From the NCBI RefSeq assembly GCF_003667705.1, contig NZ_CP033019.1, forward strand, positions 1,612,001 to 1,676,000: 64,000 nt of DNA, given 5' to 3'. Below the pieces are notes generated by a model, which saw only the letters and a program-made list of their open reading frames with translations, searched no databases and had not been told where the DNA came from. Below, piece by piece: positions 48,203 to 58,300 of the stretch. Made by a program: the position numbers and the translations under genes. Numbering within the stretch: position 1 is the first letter of the stretch; each line of letters starts with the position of its first letter. Source of the DNA: Janthinobacterium agaricidamnosum (GTDB lineage Bacteria; Pseudomonadota; Gammaproteobacteria; Burkholderiales; Burkholderiaceae_D).

Positions 48203-49421
48203 TACGACCTTGTTGCCTGCAGGCCGGCGCCGCTTCCTGCGCACGACGGCCGCCCTGGGCGCCGCCGCCGTGGCGGGGCCTGGGTCAGCCTTGGCTGCGT
48301 CTGTCACCTTGCCGTTTGAAAACGGCGAGCGCGAACTGGTGGCCTTCCCGCAAAAGCGCCCGCTGATCCTGCTGACCAGCCGCCCGCCCCAGCTGGAAAC
48401 GCCGTTCAGCGTGTTCAATGAAGGCGCGATCACGCCCAACGACGCGTTTTTCGTGCGCTACCACTGGAGCGGCTTGCCCACCAGCATCGATGGCGGCAGC
48501 TACCGTTTGCGCATCGGCGGCCTCGTCAAAACGCCACTGGAACTGTCGCTGGCGGAACTCAAACAGCTGGCCGACCCCGTCGACGTGGTGGCCGTGACGC
48601 AATGTTCGGGCAACAGCCGTGGCTTTTTTTCCCCGCGCGCGAATGGCGGGCAGCTGGGCAATGGCGCCATGGGCAATGCCTGCTGGACGGGCATCCCCCT
48701 GAAGACCGTGCTGGAAAAGGCCGGCATCGCGGCCAGTGCCGTGCAGGTGGCCTTCAACGGCTTGGAAACGCCGCCCGTGGGCGATGGCCCCGACTTCCAG
48801 AAAGCCTTGTCCGTCGAGCACATCATGGCGGGCGACGTCCTGCTGGCCTGGGCCATGAATGGCGAAGACATCCCGTTCCTCAACGGCTATCCGCTGCGCC
48901 TGATCGTGCCGGGCTTCTATGGCACTTACTGGGTCAAGCACCTGAGCGACATCACCGTGCTCGACAAACCGTTTGACGGCTTCTGGATGAGCACGGGCTA
49001 CCGTATTCCCGACAACGGTTCCGGTTTCATCGAGCCGGAGACACCGGTGGGCAAGACGACGCCGATCAGCCGCCTCAACGTGCGCTCCTTCATCACCAGC
49101 GTGCAAGATGGCGCGCAAGTGAAGGCGGGGCGCGACCTGGCCTTGCGCGGCATCGCCTTCGATGGCGGGCAGGGCATCAGCGAGGTGACCGTGTCGGCAG
49201 ACGGCGGCCAGACGTGGCAGGAAGCAACGCTGGGCAAGGACCTGGGACGTTTCTCGTTTCGCGAGTGGACGATGGTCATGAAGGCGCCGCACAAGGGCAA
49301 GCACGTGCTGATGGTGCGCGCCGTCAACCGCATCGGCCAGAGCCAGCCGATGAAAGCCCTGTGGAATCCCATGGGTTATATGCGCAACGTGGTGGAAACC
49401 ACGCGCATTCAGGCAGTGTGA
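48195..49421 (+). CDS. sorA: sulfite:cytochrome c oxidoreductase, molybdenum subunit (SorA-like)
   Basis: Periplasmic sulfite oxidase family enzyme; oxidises sulfite (the Xsc product) to sulfate. 408 residues: a Tat signal peptide with twin Arg 11-12 (RRRFLRT), the Moco domain with the molybdenum-ligand Cys137 (VVAVTQCSGNSRGFF), NACWTGIPLKTVLEKAGI, LPCR-type region FLNGYPLRLIVPGFYGTYWV, and a C-terminal Mo-dimerisation domain (ISEVTVSADGGQTWQEATLG). SoxC was considered, but no sox genes are present and a cytochrome follows, so SorA fits best. Overlaps the permease by 8 bases. Confidence 0.88.
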   Translation: MSDTTLLPAGRRRFLRTTAALGAAAVAGPGSALAASVTLPFENGERELVAFPQKRPLILLTSRPPQLETPFSVFNEGAITPNDAFFVRYHWSGLPTSIDGGSYRLRIGGLVKTPLELSLAELKQLADPVDVVAVTQCSGNSRGFFSPRANGGQLGNGAMGNACWTGIPLKTVLEKAGIAASAVQVAFNGLETPPVGDGPDFQKALSVEHIMAGDVLLAWAMNGEDIPFLNGYPLRLIVPGFYGTYWVKHLSDITVLDKPFDGFWMSTGYRIPDNGSGFIEPETPVGKTTPISRLNVRSFITSVQDGAQVKAGRDLALRGIAFDGGQGISEVTVSADGGQTWQEATLGKDLGRFSFREWTMVMKAPHKGKHVLMVRAVNRIGQSQPMKALWNPMGYMRNVVETTRIQAV

Positions 49422-49431
49422 GGAGAACCGG

Positions 49432-50049
49432 ATGCTGATCAGAACACTCGCCACCGCCGTGGCCTTGATGCTTGCCGGCAGCGCTGGCGCGCTGGAAATC
49501 CATTTGCCGCCCGAAACGGCGGCCTATAAACCCAGCGAATTGCCCGGCTACCAGCTGGTGCAGCGCAACTGCATGACGTGCCACGCGGCCCAGTATGCAT
49601 CGAGCCAGCCGCCCGCTTCGCCGCGCGCTTACTGGGAGGCGACCGTCAAGAAGATGAAAAAGCCGTTCGGCGCCCAGTTTGACGACGCGGACATGCCGGC
49701 CATGGTCGATTACCTGGTGAAAACCTATGGCGCGGAGCGGGGCGCCGCCGCGCCTGCCGCCGCAGTGAAGCCCGCCGCAGCGGCTGTCCCTGCCGCCAGC
49801 GGCAAGGATGTGAAAACCTTGCTGGCGGCAAATGGCTGCATGGCATGCCACGCCCTCGACCAGAAGGTGGTCGGACCCGGCTTTGCGGAAGTGGCCGCCC
49901 GATACAAGGGCCAGGACAGCGTCGCTGCCGTGGCGGCCAACATCCGCAATGGCGGGGCCGGCAAATGGGGCCCCGTGCCCATGCCGCCATTCAGCCAGCT
50001 CAGCGTAGCCGATGCGGCCACGCTGGCCAAATATGTGCTGTCCAGATAA
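49432..50049 (+). CDS. sorB: diheme c-type cytochrome, SorB-like electron acceptor for SorA
   Basis: 205 residues with a signal peptide (cleavage near AGALE) and two heme c motifs: CMTCH at 47-51 and CMACH at 136-140. The first domain (about 25-100; AYWEATVKKMKKPFGAQF) resembles SorB. A Pro/Ala linker (VKPAAAAVPAAS) joins it to a second domain of cytochrome c551/c552 type with Met ligand region VPMPPFSQLS. Characterised SorB (Starkeya) is monoheme, so this may be a fusion of SorB with its downstream acceptor. It begins 10 bases after sorA and must work with it. Confidence 0.85.
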   Translation: MLIRTLATAVALMLAGSAGALEIHLPPETAAYKPSELPGYQLVQRNCMTCHAAQYASSQPPASPRAYWEATVKKMKKPFGAQFDDADMPAMVDYLVKTYGAERGAAAPAAAVKPAAAAVPAASGKDVKTLLAANGCMACHALDQKVVGPGFAEVAARYKGQDSVAAVAANIRNGGAGKWGPVPMPPFSQLSVADAATLAKYVLSR

Positions 50050-50688
50050 GACCCGGCCAACGCGGCCGCGTCGCTGATCTTCTCTTCCTTTCCGCCGGCA
50101 TCCGGCGTGGCCGATGCCTGCCACGCCGGTTTTCCTCGCCGCGATCATATGCGCCGCCCGCTCCCCGCGCGACCGCCAAAAATAAGTTTCCATTCCTAAT
50201 ATTTATTCATTGATTATCTATTTTTTGCAAGAATGTGACATGTTAATTTGCAGCAAAAAAGTGTGTCATCAGATGAACATGCACATATGTAAAAAATAAC
50301 ATTGTTTTATATTGTGATAATGCCAATCTCTTGTTCATTTCGCATGCATGGTGCGCTCATGGAATAGCATGTCGATAGTGACAGCGATGCAATTTTGTTG
50401 TGTTATGACAACGAATTTCTTGCCGGGAAGGCGCATTTTCACGGTGTTTTGCGAATTTTAAGGGCATCCCTGTCGAGACCGCACCAATGTGGTGAAAGAG
50501 CTCATTAGATAGGTATTTTCTCGCCTGATGACGGGCTAAAATGGGTCAATGTTGCTGAGGGGAATTTATTTTTTTGTTGTCATTGTATTTGACAATGATG
50601 CTAAAAAAATACGTCCTTTGCAGCTCTTGTATTCCCCGTCAGCACAGCCGCCAGCGGCTTGCCTGGCGCGGGCGCGCCGCCTGAAAGG
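50050..50688. other. AT-rich intergenic region upstream of the two-partner secretion operon
   Basis: About 640 bases. From roughly 50170 to 50640 base composition falls sharply compared with neighbours, with many A/T runs. It contains an inverted repeat TCATTGT/ACAATGA (50580-50598), TTGACA at 50589-50594 without a matching -10, and GGGCTAAAAT near 50535 as a possible -10. No gene seen. It looks like a complex promoter, possibly bound by H-NS-like silencers. Confidence 0.5.
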
Positions 50689-52353
50689 ATGACCTTGAAC
50701 ACCACATTACTTCCATTGACCTTGCTGGCGCTGATCCAGACCGCCTGGGCCGTCGATCCTCCGGGCGCAGGCAGCCAGCTGCAGCAGATTCCCGCCGCGC
50801 CCCAGCTGCCGAAAGCGCCGCCAGCCATCCGCGTACAGCAGGGCAATGTGCCGGCCACGACGGTGGGCGATACCACGCGCATCACCGTACAGCGCCTGCG
50901 GATCACGGCACCGCCCGTCTTTGCCGAAAGCGAACTGGTCGCCGCCGCGGGTTTCGTGCCCGGCAGCGAGCTGACCCTGGGCGAATTGCGCGCCATGGCG
51001 TCAAAAATTGCCAGCTATTACCAGAACCGCGGCTATTTTCTTGCGCAGGCCTATCTGCCGGCGCAGGATATCGAGGATGGCGTCGTCGCCATCGACGTGC
51101 TGCCGGGCCGTTATGGTCAGGTGCAGCTGCGCAATCAGAGCACGCTGTCCGACGGCCTGGCCGGCACGATACTGGCCGGGCTCGACGGGCAAGTGATCGC
51201 CACGCCGCCGCTGGAGCGGCGCTTGCTGCTGTTGTCGGACTTGCCGGGCGTGCAGGTGAGCTCGACCCTGGCGCCGGGGGCGTCCTTGGGCGCGTCCGAC
51301 CTGATCGTCAACGTGCAGCCCGGTTCGCGTTTCAACGGCAGCATCGACCTGGATAACCAGGGCAACCGCTACACGGGCCGCAACCGCATCGGCGCCACCC
51401 TGAACATCAACGAGCTGGCCGGCATAGGCGACGTGGCCACCGTGCGCGCCTTTACTTCGGCCGATGGCTTGAATTACGGCCGCCTGGCCTACCAGGGACA
51501 GGCGGGCCTGTTGCGCCTGGGCGGCGCCTACACGTATATGGATTACAAGCTGGGCAAGGAATTTGCCGTGCTCGACGCCAAGGGAACGGCGAAGATCGCC
51601 AGCGCGTATGCCAGTTATCCGCTGATCCGCTCGCGCAGCAACAATCTGTATGCGCAAGTGAGCTACGACGACAAGACATTCCAGGACAGGACGGAATCGA
51701 CGGGCAGCGTCAACGACAAGACAGCCAAGGTGTGGATGCTGAACCTGAATGGCGATGGCAAGGACGGCTGGGGCGGCGGTGGCGTGAGCACGTATTCGGT
51801 GACCTACACCACGGGCAAGATCGATATCGAGACGCCGATGGCCTTGCTGATCGATCAGCTGACGGTGAAGAGCAACGGCCACTTCAACAAGCTTGCCTTC
51901 AACGCGGCGCGCGTGCAAAGCCTGGGCGGCGAGACGAGCTTGTTCGGCATCATCAGTGGCCAGGCAGCCTCGAAAAACCTCGATGTCTCGGAAAAGATGG
52001 GCATCGGCGGCGTGGGCGGCGTGCGCGCCTATCCGGGCGGCGAGGCGTATGGCGACCAGGGCTATGTGCTGAATGTGGAATTGCGCCAAAACATCACGGC
52101 GTTCACGGCGTTTCCCGGCCAGCTGCAGGTGCTGGCCTTTGCCGACACGGGCACCGTCAAGCTGAACCGCGACGCCTGGGGCGCGGGCGAGAACCGCCGC
52201 ACCCTGAGCGGCGCCGGCGTGGGCGTGACGTGGACGGGCGCCAATGCGCTCGTCCTGAAGGCGTATTACGCGCACAAGCTGGGCAATGCCAAGGCGACTT
52301 CCGCACCGGATGCGGCAGGCCGTTTCTGGCTGCAAGCCATTAAATACTTCTAA
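50689..52353 (+). CDS. two-partner secretion outer-membrane transporter (TpsB, FhaC/ShlB family)
   Basis: 554 residues: signal peptide (LLPLTLLALIQTAWA), a Pro-rich helix/linker, two POTRA-like domains (about 60-220; ITAPPVFAESELVAAAGFVP, then ASYYQNRGYFLAQAYLPAQD) and a 16-strand barrel (FNGSIDLDNQGNRYTGRNRI onwards) ending FWLQAIKYF. The conserved loop-6 motif usually written VRGY appears as VRAYPGGEAYGDQGY. It exports the TpsA encoded 32 bases downstream. Start: ATG 50689 directly touches AAAGG; an in-frame TTG at 50695 has the better 6-base spacing and may be the true start. Confidence 0.92.
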   Translation: MTLNTTLLPLTLLALIQTAWAVDPPGAGSQLQQIPAAPQLPKAPPAIRVQQGNVPATTVGDTTRITVQRLRITAPPVFAESELVAAAGFVPGSELTLGELRAMASKIASYYQNRGYFLAQAYLPAQDIEDGVVAIDVLPGRYGQVQLRNQSTLSDGLAGTILAGLDGQVIATPPLERRLLLLSDLPGVQVSSTLAPGASLGASDLIVNVQPGSRFNGSIDLDNQGNRYTGRNRIGATLNINELAGIGDVATVRAFTSADGLNYGRLAYQGQAGLLRLGGAYTYMDYKLGKEFAVLDAKGTAKIASAYASYPLIRSRSNNLYAQVSYDDKTFQDRTESTGSVNDKTAKVWMLNLNGDGKDGWGGGGVSTYSVTYTTGKIDIETPMALLIDQLTVKSNGHFNKLAFNAARVQSLGGETSLFGIISGQAASKNLDVSEKMGIGGVGGVRAYPGGEAYGDQGYVLNVELRQNITAFTAFPGQLQVLAFADTGTVKLNRDAWGAGENRRTLSGAGVGVTWTGANALVLKAYYAHKLGNAKATSAPDAAGRFWLQAIKYF

Positions 52354-52385
52354 TTAAGACAAGTTAATACAATCAGGACACTGCC

Positions 52386-55300
52386 ATGAACCGCATCTAC
52401 CGCTCCATCTGGAACCAGGCCACCGGCGCCTACGCCGCCGTTTCCGAAAACGTCAAATCCGCCGGCAAGCGCTCGATGCCAGGATGCAGCGGGAGCGGGG
52501 CGCATTTCGCCTTGACCGGCATGGCGGCGGCGCTGATGCTCGGTTACGGCTCGCTGGCCCTGGCGGGGCCGGCGGGCGGTACGGTGGTGGCGGGCCAGGC
52601 AACGATCAATGGCGCGCCGGGCGCCACGGTGATCAGGCAGGGCAGCCAGAACGCCGTGATCAACTGGGCCAGTTTCAATATCGGCAAGGGCGAGTCGGTG
52701 CAGTTCCAGCAGCCCAACAGCAACGCGGTGGCCCTGAACCGCGTGCTGGGCGGCGACGGTACTACCATCCTGGGCAACTTGTCGGCCAACGGCAAGGTGT
52801 TCATCGTCAATCCGAACGGCATCCTGTTCGGCCAGGGCGCGTCCGTGAACACGGCCGGGCTGGTGGCGTCCACCCTGGACATCAGCAACGCCGACTTCAT
52901 GGCGGGCAAGTACCAGTTTTCCGGCAATGGCACGGGTAAAGTCCTGAACCAGGGCAGCATCAGCGCGCCGGGCGGCTATGTGGCCCTGCTGGGCGCGCAC
53001 GTCTCGAATGAAGGCACGATCCAGGCACTTCTGGGTTTTGTAGCCCTGGCGGCGGGCAAGGCGATCACCCTGGACGTGGCCGGTGACGGCTTGCTCAATG
53101 TGGCCGTCAACGCAGGCGCCGTGGGCGCTTTGGTCAACAATGGCGGCCTGATCCAGGCCGACGGCGGCAGCGTGGTGCTCACGGCGCAGGCGGCGGGCGA
53201 CTTGCTGAAAACCGCCGTCAACAACACGGGCGTGATCGAGGCGCACACGATAGCCACGCGCGGCGGCACGATCAAATTGCTGGGCGACATGCAAAGCGGC
53301 ACGGTGAACGCGGCCGGCACCCTGGACGCCAGCGCGTCCGACGGCGGCAATGGCGGCTTCATCGATACTTCGGCCGCGCACGTGAAGATCGACGATGCGC
53401 TGAAGGTGACGACGGCATCGAGCAAGGGCCTGGCCGGCACCTGGCTGATCGACCCGACCGACTTCAATATCGCCGTTTCCGGCGGCGACATGACGGGCGC
53501 TTTCCTGAGCAACTCCTTGAAATCGGGCAATGTGCAAATCCAGAGCGTGTCGGGCGGCAGCGGCACGCAGGGCAACATCAACGTCAACGACAACATCAAC
53601 TGGACCGCCAACAAGCTGACCCTGACGGCACAGAACAACATCAACATCAACAAGGCCATGCGCGGCGCAGGCACGGCCAGCCTGGCGCTCGAATACGGCC
53701 AGAGCGGGGTCGCCGCCGGCAATCTGTCGACGTACAACGTCAAGGCCGAAGTGGATTTGCCATCGGGCAATAACTTCAGCACCAAGCTGGGCAGCAATGG
53801 CAGCGTGACCGTGTATCAGGTGATCAACAGCCTGGGCGCCTTCAACAGCACCACCGGCAGCGACGTGCAGGGCATGCAGGGCAATTTGTCCGGCAAGTAC
53901 GTGCTGGGCAGCAATATCGATGCGCGCGGCACCTCTGGCTGGGATGGCGGCAAGGGATTTGCGCCCATCGGCAGCGATGCGGCGCCTTTCACGGGCACGC
54001 TCGATGGCCTGGGCCATGAAATCGTGGGGTTGACGATCAACCGCCCTGACGTGCCTGTCGGGATGTTCGGCAATATCGGCGCTGCCGCTGCCGTGCGCAA
54101 TATGGGTTTTAGCGGCGTCAGCGTTGCCGGATCGGCCGCCAACTATAGCAGCACCTATGCGGGCATAGGCGCACTGGCTGCCGTCAACAGCGGCAAGATC
54201 GATAATGTGTATAGCAGTGGTGCCGTGAGCGCCTCCGGTTATGTCAATCTGGGCGGCCTGGTGGGCATCAATGCCGGAACGATCAGCAATAGCCGCGTCT
54301 CCGGCACGGTCGTCTCCGCGGGCGATCCCGGGCCGGGCGGCTACGGCGCGGCAGGCGGCTTTGTGGGCCTCAACGCCGTAGGCGGCTTGATCAAGAACAG
54401 TTCCAGCTCCGCCACCACCAGCTCCACGCGCTACGTGGCGGCCGGGCTGGTGGTCACCAACTCCGGTGCGATCAGCGATAGCTATGCGACGGGCACCGTG
54501 AACGCAGGAGCCAACTATGGCGGCGGCCTGGTCAGCTTTAACAATGGCAGTATCAGCAATAGTTACGCGACCGGCGCGATGAACGCCTCGGGCAGTGCCG
54601 GCGGCCTGGTGGGAACCAATAACAGCGGCAGCGCGACCATCAGCAATAGCTACGCGACCGGCAAGGTCACCTCCACCGGCGGCTATGTCGGCGGCCTGGT
54701 GGGCCTGTTGCGTGGAACCTTGAGCAACAGCTATGCGACGGGCGACGTGCAGACCACCGGGCTGGCCGGCGGCGTGGTCGGTTACAACGTGGGCGGCACC
54801 ATCACGAATGTCTATACCACCGGCAAGGTGACGGGCGGCGGCGCCAGCGTGGGCGCCATCGTCGGCGAGCACAACGGCGGTAGCGTCAACCGCGCCTATT
54901 TTGACAGCACGATCAATTCCGGCCTGAATGGCATCGGCCGAAGCTTCAATGGCGCCACCTCGAATGCGCAAGGGCTGAGCACGGCGCAGATGCTGGTATC
55001 GAGTAATTATGTGGGCTTCAATTTCACGGCCACGGGCGGCGCCACCGGCAATAATTGGGTGGCGGTCAGCGCCGACGGCACCCTCAATGGCGCTGCCGGC
55101 ACGCGCCCCATGCTGGCGTCGGAGTGGTCAAATACCATCAATTCGGCGCACCAGCTGCAATTGATGGCGATGAACAAGACAGCCACCTACACGCTGGGCA
55201 GCAGCTTCAGCGCCGCCACGACGGCGGCCAATGGCCAGGATATCTGGGGAACCACTGGCTTCATCCCCGTCGGCACGGCAGGTTCGGCCTTCACGGGCAG

Positions 55301-58300
55301 CCTCGACGGCACCGGCCATATCATTTCCAGCCTGACCATTGCCAAGGCGGGCGTGAACAACGTGGGCCTGTTCGGCGCCATCGGCAGCGGCGGGGTGGTG
55401 GCGAATGTGGGCTTGTCCGGCGGCAGCGTAGCGGGCGGCACGAATGTGGGCGCCCTGGCCGGCAGCAATGCCGGCACGATCAGCGGCAGCTTTGCCACCA
55501 GCGGCGTGACGAGCACGTCCACCGGAGGCGGCCTGGTGGGCAGCAATACGGGCACGGTGGCGGACAGCTATGCCAGCGGGGCCGTGGGCGGCACCAGCAT
55601 CGTCGGCGGCCTCGTCGGCAGCAATGGCGGCAGCATCGCCAACAGTTATGCGAACGGCAGCGTGAGCGGTTCCAGCAGTGTGGGCGGCCTGGTGGGCGCC
55701 AGTACGGGCAGCGCCGCGGGCAGCTATTGGGACACGACGGCCAGCGGCCAGGCGAACAGCATGGGCGGTACCGCCATGACGACGGCGCAGCTGAAAAACC
55801 TGTCGAATTACACGGGCGCCGGCTGGGAACTGGCGCAGATGTGGGTGGTCTACGACGGCCAGAGCGCGCCTTTCCTGCGCTCGTTCATGAAGCAGATCGC
55901 CGTGCGCGTTTCCTACGACAGCAAGGTGTATGACGGCGTGGCCTACGCAGGCGGCAGCAATAGCGTCACCTACTCGAACACGGTGGATGGCGCCAACCTG
56001 CTCGGTACGGTCGTGTATGCGGGCAATGCCGCCGGCGCCGTCAATGCGGGCACCTATGGCGTGTCGGCCAGCGGCCTGTACGCTTCGGGCGGCCAGTCCG
56101 GCTATGCCATCAGCTATATCGATGGCGGCCTGGTGATCACGCCCAAGTCCGTCACCCTGAGCGGCGCGGCGGTGGGCGACAAAGTGTATGACGGCACCAC
56201 CGTGGCCGCCATCAGCGGCACCCTGAACGGCGTGCTGGCGGGCGACCTGGCCAATGTCAGTTCGACCGTGAATGGCACGTTTGCCAGCAAGAATGCCGGC
56301 AACGGCATCGCCGTGACGGTCAACGCGGCCCTGGGCGGCAGCGCCGGCGGCAACTATGCGCTGGTGCCCGTGAACGGCTTGACGGGCAATATCAGCAAGG
56401 CCACCATCAGCGGCGTGAGCGGCATTGTTGCTGGAAATAAAGTATATGACGGCACTGCCACGGCCAGCCTGAACACGGCGGGCGCCACGTTTGCGGGCAT
56501 GATCGGTGGCGACAGCCTGAGCGTGGCGGGCGCCAGCGGCAGTTTTGCCGACAAGAACGCGGGCACAGGCAAGACGGTCAGCATCAGCGGCATCGTGCTG
56601 GGCGGCACGGATGCCGGCAACTACAATTTGACCGGCACCACGGCCAGCGGCACAGCCGATATCAGCAAGGCCACCCTCAGCGGCGTGACCGGTATCGTTG
56701 CCGGAAATAAGGTGTACGACGGCGGCGTGGCCGCCAGCCTGAACATGGCTGGGGCGTCGTTCACGGGGATGGTGGGCGGCGACAACCTGACGGTCTCGGG
56801 CGCCAGCGGCAGTTTTGCCGACAAGAACGCCGGAAATGGCAAGACGGTCAATATCAGCGGCATGGTCCTGGGCGGCACGGATGTTGGAAATTATGATTTT
56901 ACCAACGCCACGGCCACCAGCACGGCCAACATCAGCCAGGCCACCCTCAGCGGCGTGAGCGGCATTGTTGCTGGAAATAAAGTGTATGACGGCACCGCCA
57001 CGGCCAGCCTGAACGCGGCGGGCGCCACGTTCGCGGGCATGATCGGTGGCGACAGCCTGAGCGTGGCGGGCGCCAGCGGCAGTTTTGCCGACAAGAACGC
57101 GGGCACAGGCAAGACGGTCAGCATCAGCGGCATCGTGCTGGGCGGCACGGATGCCGGCAACTACAATTTGACCGGCACCACGGCCAGCGGCAGCGCCGAT
57201 ATCAGCAAGGCCACCATCAGCGGCGTGACCGGTATCGTTGCCGGAAATAAAGTGTACGACGGCGGTGTGGTCGCCAGCCTGAACATGGCTGGGGCGTCGT
57301 TCACGGGGATGGTGGGCGGCGACAACCTGACGGTCTCGGGCGCCAGCGGCAGTTTTGTCGACAAGAACGCGGGCACAGGCAAGACGGTCAATATCAGCGG
57401 CATGGTCCTGGGCGGCACAGACGCTGGAAATTATGATTTTACCAACGCTACCGCCAGCAGCACGGCCAATATCAGCCAGGCCACCATCAGCGGCGTGAGC
57501 GGCATTGTTGCTGGAAATAAAGTGTATGACGGCAGCACGGCCGCCAGCCTGGATGCGGCGGGCGCCACGTTCGCGGGCATGATCGGTGGCGACAGCCTGA
57601 GCGTGGCGGGCGCCAGCGGCAGTTTTGCCGACAAGAACGCGGGCACAGGCAAGACGGTCAGCATCAGCGGCATCGTGCTGGGCGGCACGGATGCCGGCAA
57701 CTACAATTTGACCGGCACCACGGCCAGCGGCAGCGCCGATATCAGCAAGGCCACCCTCAGCGGCGTGACCGGTATCGTTGCCGGAAATAAAGTGTATGAC
57801 GGCAGCACGGCCGTCAGCCTGAATACGGCTGGCGCCGCTTTCAGCGGCATGGCCGGCGGCGACAACCTGACGGTATCGAACGCGACCGCCTCCTTCAGCG
57901 ACAAGAACGCGGGCAATGGCAAGACGGTCAATGTCAGCGGCATCGTGCTGGGCGGCACGGACGCAGGCAATTACAACCTGGCCAGCGACACGGCCAGCAG
58001 CAGTGCCAATATCAGCGCCAAGGCGCTGACGCTGACGGGCTTGACTGGCAACAATAAAGTCTACGACGGCACAGCCAGTGCGAACCTGACCGGCGGCACC
58101 CTGAATGGCCTGGTCAATTCGGAAACCCTGGCCTTCACTGTCCAGGGGGCAAGCTACAGCGACAAGAACGCGGGCACGGGCAAGGCCATTACGGTGGGCG
58201 GCGTGACCTTGAGCGACGGCAGCGGCCTGGCCGGCAACTACACGCTGAGTACGCCAAACGGCATGACGGGCGATATCGCGAAGGCAACGATTTCCAGCAT

